A model generated the notes under the pieces. The model saw only the letters and a program-made list of their open reading frames with translations. It did not search any database and was not told the DNA's origin. A DNA stretch of 59,990 nt. It comes from Bacteroidota bacterium. GTDB lineage: Bacteria; Bacteroidota; Bacteroidia; Bacteroidales; FEN-979. Shown here piece after piece: positions 18,021 to 26,339 of this stretch (within the stretch, counting starts at the first letter, position 1; each line of letters opens with the position of its first letter). The DNA lies in NCBI GenBank assembly GCA_026391805.1, contig JAPLDJ010000017.1, forward strand, positions 83,378 through 143,367, written 5' to 3'. The position numbers and the translations under genes are program-made.

Positions 18021-18083
18021 AAATGTGAAATGTGAGGTGCGAAATCTGATAAACTTCGCACTTTACATTTCAGACTTTTCACT
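18021..18083. repeat. Heptamer array, inverted halves, downstream of the tRNA
   Basis: Nine 7-base units run from 8 bases after the tRNA: aaatgtg twice, aggtgcg, aaatctg, ataaact, then tcgcact, ttacatt, tcagact and tttcact. The second half approximates the reverse complement of the first (for example AGGTGCGAA against TTCGCACTT), so the transcript could form a hairpin. It lies between the tRNA and the convergent DUF1028 gene. Confidence 0.8.
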
Positions 18084-18128
18084 TATATAGAATCTATCGA
18101 TACTGCCGATACAACAAACGATGGAACG

Positions 18129-19169
18129 TTACCGGATAAACTTCCCTTGTCCGACTATCGTCTGATCCTGCCTCACAATCCTGTAAACAAGCATTTCATG
18201 GGTATTCCTTCCTGGAATGGCAAAACGGGTTACACGTGAAATGATCATCTGCGTCGTCAGAAGTTTTCCGCTGATATCATAAACGAACAGTGTTGCATCC
18301 TTGTAATCCCTGCAATATGCCAGGTCAAAAACAACGAACCCTTCCTTATCACAATAAACCCTGACCGTATTATTTTTCACGCTGGAATGATCCTTAACGC
18401 CGGTTGATGTTTTCCAGATATTATAAAGAGTCTGGAGGGAATCGATCGGATCGACAGGATAGATGCCCGACAGGTTAGACGGGTAGGCCATCCAGAGGTC
18501 CAGATAGAGAGAGTCCGGCGGATCGGTCATCTTACCTACGCGGATGAAGGAAGATTGAGAGGAGGTGCCATGTATCGCGCAACGCGTATCGGCCCCGATC
18601 ACCTTTGCGCCCTGAAGGGCGGCCATGAGACGGTCGGACAACGGTCCGGGTGTATTCAGAAATCTGCTCTGCATCGAATCGAGGATCTGCTGTCCCATCA
18701 AAATGTTTCCCTGGATGGAATAGTTCAGGTGTGCAGTGTCATTTTTATAATTCGTGCAGCTGGTTCCAGTAAAGGCGGCGCTGCGCGGATGACCGCCAAA
18801 ATAATCCACGATCCCGTACTGGCGGATGGCGGGATTACTGCCGGCATCGTGCGCCACCAGCGAATCGATGATCTGCTGAGGGGAAAGACCAAGCATCATC
18901 CAGTCGTGGGCATGCTGCTGGTTGACTGCGCTCCACGACGCCTGAGTATGGATCGCCCCGATGCCGGGGATCACGTCACTCAGGATCTGTGCACCGTGCG
19001 GATAGGAGGAACTGGAGCCGACACAGGAAGCTCCGGCGCTCCCGATCTCACCTGTCACCGAATCAATGGCTACAATGGAAAATGTATCCTGGGAAAAGGA
19101 TTGTGAACTCATAGAAACCATGAAGATCATTATCGAAGCCCGGAAATAACCAATAGTTTTTCTTTTCAT
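18129..19169 (-). CDS. Secreted DUF1028 protein (Ntn-hydrolase-like)
   Basis: The 346-residue protein has a signal peptide (residues 1-27) cut before DTFSIVAID. It then shows the DUF1028 pattern: the mature start TFSIVAIDSVTGEIGSAGASCVG, GIGAIHTQASW, GGHPRSAAFTGTSC, YSIQGNIL. DUF1028 proteins are thought to adopt an Ntn-hydrolase fold, and their function is poorly defined. The last 80 residues (VFDLAYCRDYKDATLFVYDISGKLL to GQGKFIR) look like a degenerate T9SS sorting domain, though the usual YPNP opening is absent. It faces the C25 protease gene across a 156-base divergent gap. Confidence 0.85.
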   Translation of the reverse strand: MKRKTIGYFRASIMIFMVSMSSQSFSQDTFSIVAIDSVTGEIGSAGASCVGSSSSYPHGAQILSDVIPGIGAIHTQASWSAVNQQHAHDWMMLGLSPQQIIDSLVAHDAGSNPAIRQYGIVDYFGGHPRSAAFTGTSCTNYKNDTAHLNYSIQGNILMGQQILDSMQSRFLNTPGPLSDRLMAALQGAKVIGADTRCAIHGTSSQSSFIRVGKMTDPPDSLYLDLWMAYPSNLSGIYPVDPIDSLQTLYNIWKTSTGVKDHSSVKNNTVRVYCDKEGFVVFDLAYCRDYKDATLFVYDISGKLLTTQMIISRVTRFAIPGRNTHEMLVYRIVRQDQTIVGQGKFIR

Positions 19170-19288
19170 AGGATTACGGAAAGGTTAATGAATGCTTTTC
19201 TTTATTTTTTTCTTCGTTTATGAAATGTATTGCTAAGGTATGGATAAAGATTTAAACATGTAATTAATGATATTCATAAAAATCAATA

Positions 19289-19296
19289 TATTTTTG
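19289..19296 (+). promoter_or_regulatory. Promoter -7 box for the C25 protease
   Basis: TATTTTTG matches TAnnTTTG and lies 29 bases before the ATG. No clear -33 TTTG is seen at the expected distance in this AT-rich stretch. Confidence 0.45.
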
Positions 19297-19325
19297 TAAT
19301 TTTATAGCTGATTTCGAACAGCAAG

Positions 19326-21386
19326 ATGAAAAGATCAATCCTCTTCATCCTTCTGGTGGTTCCCGGCTTGATCTGTTTCGCAGGGAATATTGAAAAGACC
19401 TATTATTTCAGCGACTACAGGATCAGTACTACCGGTTCCTATCAAAGGATCGTCTTTGAAAATACACAACAATCCGCCTTACCCGGTGAACCATCCGTTC
19501 CTTACCGGGCAGTTGTACTCATGCTTCCGCCGGGAGAATCTGCTGAATCAATTGAGATAATCAGGGAAAATGAAACTGCCATTCCGGGAGGTTTTATCCT
19601 CTATCCGCAACAACCTCCGCGGACTTTTTCCGATGACACGTCGTATAAATTCATCCGCAATGAAGCTGTTTACCGGCTGAACAGGAACTATCCGGACAAT
19701 CTTTCCGGCCACCTGATGACTCAGTACCTCAATGGTTATGCCTTTGCCATCAGCACCTTCACACCGGTAAATTATAACCCGGCCATGAAAAAGGTTTCCT
19801 TTTTCAGCAAGGTCACAGTAAAGATCAAGACCCGCAAGGATCCTGCATCTTCCGATGCACTCCGGAACCTGGTTCCATCCGCAGACGTGAATCAACGGGT
19901 GAGGAACTTTGCCCAGAACCCGGAACTGATGCAGCAATATAAGCTGCCCAAATCCCCTGCCACCGATTACCATTACCTGATCATAACTCCTGCTGCTTTC
20001 CAGTATGAATTCACCTCGCTGATAAGCATGTACAACGGGAAAAGTATTTTATGCCAGGTAAAGACCACAGAGGACATATATGCAACCATGTCTGGTTATG
20101 ATAATCAGGAAAAGATCAGAAATTATATCCAGGATCAGTATACCAATAGCCATATCAAATATGTACTTCTGGCGGGAACCCCAACGTATGTCCCGGCGCG
20201 GAAGTTCTATTGTCATGTTATATCCGGCGGTGGTTATACCAGCAATGACATTCCATCTGATCTTTATTATTCAGGAATGGATGGGAATTATGATTCAGAC
20301 GGTGATCATATTTATGCGGAAACAAATGATAATCCTGATCTTGTTCCTGAAATTTCCGTTGCCCGGTTTCCGGTTAACAATACAACGGAACTCCAAAGCA
20401 TGATTCACAAAACGATCTGGTACCAGACGAACCCTGTTTTTGGAGAGATGAAGAAACCACTCCTGGCAGGAGAATACCTATGGGCCAACCCATTGACTTA
20501 CGGAGGTCCTTACCTGGATATGATGATCGATAACCATTCCAACAATGGATATTATACCCACGGGATACCATCTGCAACAAATAACATTGAAAAACTTTAT
20601 GACGCTCCCGGTTATTCATGGAGCACCAGTTCACTGATCGCGAAGATCAATGAGGGAAAATCATTCATTCATCATGTAGGTCATGCCAACTCGGGCTATG
20701 TGATGCGGCTGTATACCTCAGATATTTACAATGAGAATTTTTCGCAGGTCGATGGCATCATTCACAATTACCAGATCCTTTACTCCCAAGGGTGTGATGA
20801 CGGGGCATTTGATGTTGGTGGTTGCATTTCTGTGAAGGCTGTGACCATTACTAATTTTTTAGCCGCAGCGATCGTTAATTCGCGTTACGGCTGGTTTAAC
20901 GAAGGAACAACCGATGGACCATCAGAACACCTGGAGCGGGAATTCGTCAGCGCATTATACGATGATGTCCAGCCAGAAAGACACATCGGGACTGCACATA
21001 TGATCTCGAAAATCAAAACAGTACCCTGGGTTGATCTTCCCGGAGAATATGAGTTCGGTGCACAGCGCTGGGTCCATTACGACTGCAATGTATTGGGTGA
21101 TCCTGCGATGGAGATCTGGACGGACGAACCCACAAGCTTTTCTACGGTCACCTGGACGGGCAATGAAGACAATGACTGGAACAAAGCCGGGAACTGGAGT
21201 ACAGGTAAGGTTCCTACAACTTTATATGATGTGACCATCCCGAATGTTTCAAATCTGCCAGTTATCACAACTAATAATACCACTTTTTGCCATGACGTGA
21301 TCCTTCAGAACGGTGGTACATTAACTGTTGAATCGGGAAAATCAATCATCATCCAGGGCTCGCTGATACTCAACGGGAGCAAATAA
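19326..21386 (+). CDS. Gingipain-like C25 cysteine protease
   Basis: The 686-residue exported protease has a signal peptide (1-19). A C25 propeptide-like region runs to about residue 210, with LPGEPSVPYRAVVLMLPPG. The catalytic domain starts at YHYLIITPAAF. The catalytic His is in FIHHVGHANSG (449-455) and the Cys is Cys490 in LYSQGCDDGAFD. The acidic loop DGNYDSDGDHIYAE may bind calcium. After about residue 610 a TWTGNEDNDWNKAGNWS module begins a beta-helix-like repeat, but the protein stops at LILNGSK with no T9SS sorting domain. Related proteins usually continue, so this could be a natural truncation or a protein exported another way. Confidence 0.85.
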   Translation: MKRSILFILLVVPGLICFAGNIEKTYYFSDYRISTTGSYQRIVFENTQQSALPGEPSVPYRAVVLMLPPGESAESIEIIRENETAIPGGFILYPQQPPRTFSDDTSYKFIRNEAVYRLNRNYPDNLSGHLMTQYLNGYAFAISTFTPVNYNPAMKKVSFFSKVTVKIKTRKDPASSDALRNLVPSADVNQRVRNFAQNPELMQQYKLPKSPATDYHYLIITPAAFQYEFTSLISMYNGKSILCQVKTTEDIYATMSGYDNQEKIRNYIQDQYTNSHIKYVLLAGTPTYVPARKFYCHVISGGGYTSNDIPSDLYYSGMDGNYDSDGDHIYAETNDNPDLVPEISVARFPVNNTTELQSMIHKTIWYQTNPVFGEMKKPLLAGEYLWANPLTYGGPYLDMMIDNHSNNGYYTHGIPSATNNIEKLYDAPGYSWSTSSLIAKINEGKSFIHHVGHANSGYVMRLYTSDIYNENFSQVDGIIHNYQILYSQGCDDGAFDVGGCISVKAVTITNFLAAAIVNSRYGWFNEGTTDGPSEHLEREFVSALYDDVQPERHIGTAHMISKIKTVPWVDLPGEYEFGAQRWVHYDCNVLGDPAMEIWTDEPTSFSTVTWTGNEDNDWNKAGNWSTGKVPTTLYDVTIPNVSNLPVITTNNTTFCHDVILQNGGTLTVESGKSIIIQGSLILNGSK

Positions 21387-21403
21387 CACCCTGCATCAAT
21401 ACA

Positions 21404-21430
21404 CTGAGCGGAATTTCAAATTCCGCTCAG
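21404..21430. terminator. Hairpin between convergent genes
   Basis: A perfect 12-base inverted repeat (CTGAGCGGAATT and its complement) with a 3-base loop lies 18 bases after the C25 stop and 47 bases past the end of the next, convergent gene. Neither side has a T tract, so termination efficiency is uncertain. Its position suggests a two-way barrier. Confidence 0.6.
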
Positions 21431-21476
21431 CAAAGAAAGATTTCAAAAATTTTTGAGGTAATCTGAAATCCTAAAG

Positions 21477-23192
21477 TCAACGGATCACCACGACTTTCTC
21501 ACTTCCCGCATACTGTCCGTCAACGGTCATGATAAAGAGGTAGAGCCCTTGTGAAAGGGGCTGATCGGATGAAAACAGTGATTCGGCAGGGATCTTATGA
21601 TATCCGTACGACAAGGTCTGTTCAAATCCTTCAGAAACTTTATTGCCAATCACATCGGCGACCCCGATCCTGACAACACCATCCTTTTTCAGGAACAGCT
21701 CAAGATAACTGTTCCCGTCCCAGGGATTCGGCGTCACTTTCAACCATCCTCCCGGCTGCATCCGTTGGATTGAGGAGACTGTGGAATCGACTTTAAGGAG
21801 ATAATCCTCCGACTCCCCGTTAATGAAAGTACCGCTGCCATCCCAGTGCATGCCAACTTGTACATCGGTGATTGAAAAACGGGCCCATACATAACCGTTT
21901 TTAGGTCCGCAGACAAACGAGGGCGGTGCAAAAGATGAAAGGGGAGAAAGGACAGATGAAGCTACATAAAAATCCTGCAGGACCTGTTCAGGAACAAAAC
22001 TACCATTGCAAACGGTTAAAGGATCATCCTGCCATTTTCCATCCTGGTTCCAGTCAACTAAAACATTTACAAACCCGGGGCCTTTCACATTGATGTCGGC
22101 ATCGGTTCCCCAGTTCAGCGTCTGACAGATCGTTCCCAGCGATTTGGTCTGGGCGGAACAGGGGACAACCGTTTCGCTTCCCACCGCTCCGGTAATTGTG
22201 TATGAGGCAGGTGTGATCAGGCCGGCATCGCCGTCTTGGAAACATTCATCCTTGTCGTAGCTACCGGGCGTAAAGAGAGGACAAAATCCAGCGTTCCCGT
22301 CCTGCTCCGTGTCAACCATAGGGCCGAAATACGAACCATTGATGTAATGCCGGATATAGGAAGTGGGAGTCCCGACATTTAAACAGGTGGGAAATTGTCC
22401 CGTAACGGCAAGCGAAGGATAAGCCAGGCTGCCTTCAGGAGCATCACCATAATCATAGTCCCCAACATAGAGGAGATAGTCCTCCGATTCGCCATCTTCG
22501 AAATATCCTTCACCTTTCCAGTTTGGCTGGACCATCTGTTCGGAGATGGTAAACCGTGCCCATACAAACCCGGTGTTCGGACCGGAAATAAACGTTGGAG
22601 GACCAAGCATGGATAGCAATCCTGTATATCCGTTCGGAACAGGAAAATTCAACAGGACGTGTTCAGGAGCCAGTGAATGGGTGCAGTTTTCGATATCCCC
22701 CCAACTGCCATTCTGGCTCCAGTCGATAAGGACATTCACAAAGCCGATTGCCATGTTGGGCATATTATTGGTCACATTGATATCAATCATCGATCCCCAT
22801 TTAATGGTATCGCAGATTGGTCCAAGGGTTTGTCCTGCCGAAGCCGGACATGGTACTACAGTGGTTCCGTTAATGGTAAATGGTTGCGGAATGACCAGAC
22901 CGGCATCATTGTCGTTAAAGCATTCATCCTTGTCATAAGGATTGAAACCCGGGCATAACCCCTGATTTCCCTCCTGCTCAAGATCGACAGCAAGAAAAAA
23001 CGCGCCAAAATTCGAATGTCTGACAAATCCTGCAAGCGCAACATTCATGCAGGTTGGAAATTTACCGATCATGCCGGTAGCCGGATAGGCAAGAACTCCT
23101 TCCGGAGCATCTCCATAGTCCTTCGATCCCTGTGCAAAAACCTGGGCCGAAGAAAACATCAGGAGCAATAGCAGATAAATTTTTGTCTTCAT
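21477..23192 (-). CDS. T9SS-exported protein with two DYGDAPE repeats
   Basis: The protein has about 571 residues with a signal peptide ending in VFAQ. I use the ATG at 23192; a GTG lies two codons upstream. The mature part is two tandem repeats of about 220 residues, each opening DYGDAPEG.LAYP, containing YDKDECF.D.DAGLI.P, FVNVL.DW.Q.G.W and GESEDYLL. The acidic segments suggest calcium or carbohydrate binding, and GEVED-type domains resemble this. After SSIQRMQPGG a type A T9SS sorting domain follows (VTPNPWDGNSYLELF through SEKVVVIR). The function is unknown; a surface adhesin is plausible. Confidence 0.85.
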   Translation of the reverse strand: MKTKIYLLLLLMFSSAQVFAQGSKDYGDAPEGVLAYPATGMIGKFPTCMNVALAGFVRHSNFGAFFLAVDLEQEGNQGLCPGFNPYDKDECFNDNDAGLVIPQPFTINGTTVVPCPASAGQTLGPICDTIKWGSMIDINVTNNMPNMAIGFVNVLIDWSQNGSWGDIENCTHSLAPEHVLLNFPVPNGYTGLLSMLGPPTFISGPNTGFVWARFTISEQMVQPNWKGEGYFEDGESEDYLLYVGDYDYGDAPEGSLAYPSLAVTGQFPTCLNVGTPTSYIRHYINGSYFGPMVDTEQDGNAGFCPLFTPGSYDKDECFQDGDAGLITPASYTITGAVGSETVVPCSAQTKSLGTICQTLNWGTDADINVKGPGFVNVLVDWNQDGKWQDDPLTVCNGSFVPEQVLQDFYVASSVLSPLSSFAPPSFVCGPKNGYVWARFSITDVQVGMHWDGSGTFINGESEDYLLKVDSTVSSIQRMQPGGWLKVTPNPWDGNSYLELFLKKDGVVRIGVADVIGNKVSEGFEQTLSYGYHKIPAESLFSSDQPLSQGLYLFIMTVDGQYAGSEKVVVIR

Positions 23193-23217
23193 GGCCACAT
23201 ATTTTTTAGAAAACCCC

Positions 23218-23225
23218 TAAAGATA
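23218..23225 (-). promoter_or_regulatory. Possible -7 box for the two-repeat cargo gene
   Basis: The minus strand reads TATCTTTA, one mismatch from TAnnTTTG, 25 bases upstream of the ATG. No convincing -33 box is seen. Confidence 0.35.
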
Positions 23226-23391
23226 AGGAAAAATTTTTCAAAATCCTAATTTTCAATGAGTTAAATTTTGTATTTTTTGCTACTGGTTATGAAAGCCGGA
23301 ACTCTTTTCCACTGACCCCCTGATTTCCGGCATTCACCCGTTTCATTTCGTTGTTCGCCGAAAACAATTTTCAGAACGTACCCGATATAGA

Positions 23392-23399
23392 TATTTTTG
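23392..23399 (+). promoter_or_regulatory. Promoter -7 box for the 81-residue gene
   Basis: TATTTTTG matches TAnnTTTG. A TTTT at 23368-23371 sits 20 bases upstream, as expected for a weak -33 element. The leader to the ATG would be about 46 bases. Confidence 0.5.
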
Positions 23400-23452
23400 A
23401 CAAGAATTTCAGCATTGTTAATTCCTGAAAAGATCATTTAAAAAATAACAAT

Positions 23453-23698
23453 ATGAAGACCATTAGAAATTCCATTCGCCACACCAAATCCATCATCTTT
23501 TTTGCCGGACTCTCTTCCGGTATTGCTGCAGGATTCATGATGAATAACCTGCGCAGCGGTATTGCCCTGGGCATTGCCACCGGCCTGACAGGGATCATCG
23601 GGTACCTGTATTACCGTGAAAAAATTACAAAACGCATTGAAAAGCTGAAGAACTCAGCGATTCCTGTTATGGATCGGAAAATGAAAAAAGCGGCTTAA
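23453..23698 (+). CDS. Small two-helix membrane protein, unknown
   Basis: An 81-residue product with a basic N-terminus (MKTIRNSIRHTK), two hydrophobic stretches (residues 14-28 and 35-52, joined by MMNNLRSG) and a basic tail (REKITKRIEKLKN). This looks like a helical hairpin in the inner membrane with both ends inside. I do not recognise a family. A promoter upstream and a strong terminator starting 2 bases after the stop support a real single-gene unit. Confidence 0.7.
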   Translation: MKTIRNSIRHTKSIIFFAGLSSGIAAGFMMNNLRSGIALGIATGLTGIIGYLYYREKITKRIEKLKNSAIPVMDRKMKKAA

Positions 23699-23700
23699 TG

Positions 23701-23733
23701 AACTCACGCCCTTAGTTCGGGTGTGAGTTTTTT
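23701..23733 (+). terminator. Rho-independent terminator of the small membrane protein gene
   Basis: An 11-base stem (AACTCACGCCC with GGGTGTGAGTT, one G-T pair), a 7-base loop and a run of T directly after. Confidence 0.9.
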
Positions 23734-23748
23734 AGGGGGTTAATGTTC

Positions 23749-23783
23749 GAAGCTGCAGAGTGGGTCTCTGCAGCTTCTTTTTT
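23749..23783 (+). terminator. Second terminator, adjoining the glucosidase promoter
   Basis: A perfect 12-base stem GAAGCTGCAGAG/CTCTGCAGCTTC with loop TGGGT, followed by TTTTTT. It lies 16 bases after the first terminator. Its T tract ends where the -7 box of the next gene begins. Confidence 0.9.
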
Positions 23784-23790
23784 ATATTTG
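23783..23790 (+). promoter_or_regulatory. Promoter -7 box for the GH3 gene
   Basis: TATATTTG is an exact TAnnTTTG match directly after the terminator stem-loop. Initiation near 23797 rules out the longer reading frame that begins at 23760 inside the terminator and supports the ATG at 23820. Confidence 0.6.
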
Positions 23791-23819
23791 TAGAAAATAC
23801 CCTCAAACACAATTCCCTT

Positions 23820-26339
23820 ATGAAATCAGGACCTGCCTTTCTCATGATTCTTTTCTTCATGCTGTTTTCTTTCCTTTTAAAAGCACAGCAGCCAATTTAT
23901 AAAAACCCCACTGCCCCCGTCGAAAAGCGGACAGAAGATCTTCTTTCGCGGATGACCGCAGAAGAAAAGGTTGACATGCTGGGCGGGATCGATGGTTTTT
24001 ACATCCGTCCCAATGAACGGCTGGGCATTCCGAAAATCAAGATGGCCGACGGACCGCTGGGTGTCCGTAATTACGGAAAGGCGACGGCCTTCCCCGGGGG
24101 GATCTGTTTTGCGGCCACCTGGAATCCTGACCTGGTTAGGAAATTCGGGGAAGCCGTGGGTACGGAGGCCCGTTCCAAAGGAGTACATATTATGCTGGCG
24201 CCGGGGGTGAACATTTACCGCGCCCCGATGTGCGGAAGAAACTTCGAATATTACGGGGAGGATCCTTTCCTGGCCGGCCGGATGGCTGTTTCCTACGTCA
24301 GCGGGGTTCAGTCGAAAGGCGTAGTCGCCACCATAAAGCACTTTGCCGCCAACAATCAGGAATACGACCGCAACAGGGTCAGTTCCGAGGTGGATGAACG
24401 GACGCTCCGGGAGATCTATCTGCCGGCTTTCCGGGCCGCGGTGGAGGAAGCGCATGTCGGGGCAGTCATGAATTCCTATAACCTCATCAATGGTGTTCAC
24501 GCTTCACAGAATGTTCATCTGCTGAAAACAATCCTGAAAGGTGACTGGAAATTCGACGGTATTGTGATGTCCGACTGGGGATCAACCTACGACGGCGTTG
24601 CTGCCGCACAAGCCGGCCTCGATCTCGAAATGCCGGCCGCTGATTTTATGAACAGGAAAACTCTTTTACCTGGTCTGGATGATGGTTCGTTATCCATGGA
24701 TATGATAGACGACAAGGTCAGAAGGATGCTCAGGATAATGTTCCGCTTCGGGTTTTTCGACCGGCCCCAGACCGATTCAACCCTTGCCCTGTACAACACG
24801 GATTCACAAAATGTGGCATTGCAGGCCGCACGCGAAGGGATCGTATTGCTTAAGAATGATAACAGGATTTTACCGCTGGATAAAAAGAAGATCCGTTCAA
24901 TTGCCGTGATCGGTCCCGATGCACATCCGGCCGTTCCAGGAGGCGGAGGAAGCTCCATTATTACCCCCAATCACACGGTCAGCTTTCGTGACGGCATCAT
25001 TGAAAAAGCCGGTGATTCCGTAAAGGTTTACTATAGCCCCGGGGTCAACACCGACCTGGATGAGATGTTTGCAAATTCTTTGTTTTTTCATTTCAATGAA
25101 AAAGGGGAAAAAATTGACGGATTACTGGGAGAATATTATTCAAATAAAAACCTTGAAGGGAAACCTTTCATTGTGAAAAATGATGAACACATCAGTTTTG
25201 ACTGGGGAAACGGATCACCTTCACCTTCGATTCCAGTTGACAGTTTTTCCATCCGCTGGACCGGGAAGATCCACATATCACAAAATAGCAGCTATTATTT
25301 TTATGTTGGCGGGAATAACGGATTCAGATTATTCTTAGATGATCAGCAGATCATGAACGAATGGAACAATCCCTCCTTTCTTTCAAAAGACACATCCGTT
25401 CTGTTGCAGGGAGGACATGATTATTCCATCCGGCTCGAATATTATGAAAACCGGGGAGAAGCGCAGATCTCCCTTGGCTACCGTATCGTAGCCGATCCGC
25501 AGTCGACGGAAGCAGTGCGCCTGGCAAAACAAACGGACATCGCAATTGTTTGTGTCGGTTTCAATCCTTCCACTGAAAGCGAAGGTTTCGACCGGCCGTT
25601 CGCACTTCCGAAGGAACAGGTTGAGCTCATCAAAGCCATTGCCGGGGTGAATAAAAAAACGATCGTAGTGCTTACGGCCGGCGGCAATGTCGCTACAGCA
25701 GACTGGATCGGAATGATCCCCGGTTACATTCAGGCCTGGTATTCCGGGCAGGAGGGAGGAACTGCACTTGCGGAGATCCTCTTCGGAGAAGTCAATCCGT
25801 CAGGAAAACTTCCGGTGACATTCGAGAAAAAGTGGGAAGACAATGCAACGTTCCATTCATATTTCGATCAGGATAACGATAAAAAAGTCGCCTATTCTGA
25901 AGGGGTCTTCCTGGGTTACCGTCACTTTGACAAGAACAACACCGAACCATTGTTCCCGTTTGGCTACGGCCTTTCCTATACCACCTTTGCCTTCAAAAAT
26001 ATTACTGTTTCGGGATCAATCATCAAAGCCGGTTCCCCGGTTACGGTCACATTTGAAGTTACCAATACCGGAAGCCGGGAAGGAGCAGAGGTGGCCCAGG
26101 TCTATGTGCGCGATATCGAAGCTTCGGTTCCCCGTCCCGTCAAAGAGCTGAAAGAATTCAGGAAAATATGGCTGAAACCGGGGAAAACCGTGAAAGTCAG
26201 TATTAAATTGAAACCCGAAGCATTTTCTTTCTATGATGTGACAACGAAAAGCTGGAAAATTGAACCCGGATTATTTGAGATCCTCATAGGATCTTCTTCA
26301 CGGAATATTTTACTGAAAAGTGCCGTTGAAATAAATTAA
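23820..26339 (+). CDS. Exported GH3 beta-glucosidase with PA14 insert
   Basis: The 839-residue glycoside hydrolase has a signal peptide (1-23, ending LLKAQQ). The GH3 barrel contains MADGPLGVR, KHFAANNQE (173-181) and the nucleophile Asp252 in VMSDWGSTYDG. In the second GH3 domain a PA14 module is inserted (about 415-555, LLGEYYSNKNLEG to ISLGYRI). A C-terminal fibronectin III-like domain (NTGSREGAEVAQVYV) ends the protein. PA14-containing GH3 enzymes usually act on beta-glucosides or related plant or algal oligosaccharides. No SusCD pair is adjacent. The stop shares TTAA with the convergent gene's stop. Confidence 0.92.
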   Translation: MKSGPAFLMILFFMLFSFLLKAQQPIYKNPTAPVEKRTEDLLSRMTAEEKVDMLGGIDGFYIRPNERLGIPKIKMADGPLGVRNYGKATAFPGGICFAATWNPDLVRKFGEAVGTEARSKGVHIMLAPGVNIYRAPMCGRNFEYYGEDPFLAGRMAVSYVSGVQSKGVVATIKHFAANNQEYDRNRVSSEVDERTLREIYLPAFRAAVEEAHVGAVMNSYNLINGVHASQNVHLLKTILKGDWKFDGIVMSDWGSTYDGVAAAQAGLDLEMPAADFMNRKTLLPGLDDGSLSMDMIDDKVRRMLRIMFRFGFFDRPQTDSTLALYNTDSQNVALQAAREGIVLLKNDNRILPLDKKKIRSIAVIGPDAHPAVPGGGGSSIITPNHTVSFRDGIIEKAGDSVKVYYSPGVNTDLDEMFANSLFFHFNEKGEKIDGLLGEYYSNKNLEGKPFIVKNDEHISFDWGNGSPSPSIPVDSFSIRWTGKIHISQNSSYYFYVGGNNGFRLFLDDQQIMNEWNNPSFLSKDTSVLLQGGHDYSIRLEYYENRGEAQISLGYRIVADPQSTEAVRLAKQTDIAIVCVGFNPSTESEGFDRPFALPKEQVELIKAIAGVNKKTIVVLTAGGNVATADWIGMIPGYIQAWYSGQEGGTALAEILFGEVNPSGKLPVTFEKKWEDNATFHSYFDQDNDKKVAYSEGVFLGYRHFDKNNTEPLFPFGYGLSYTTFAFKNITVSGSIIKAGSPVTVTFEVTNTGSREGAEVAQVYVRDIEASVPRPVKELKEFRKIWLKPGKTVKVSIKLKPEAFSFYDVTTKSWKIEPGLFEILIGSSSRNILLKSAVEIN

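Noticed and set aside
21477-23192. Gene fusion suspected because the protein has two similar halves
   Set aside because: The halves are tandem copies of one domain followed by a single sorting domain, so internal duplication is enough.
23760-23819. Upstream extension of the GH3 gene to an earlier ATG
   Set aside because: The extension begins inside a terminator hairpin and before the -7 box at 23783; the ATG at 23820 starts a proper signal peptide.
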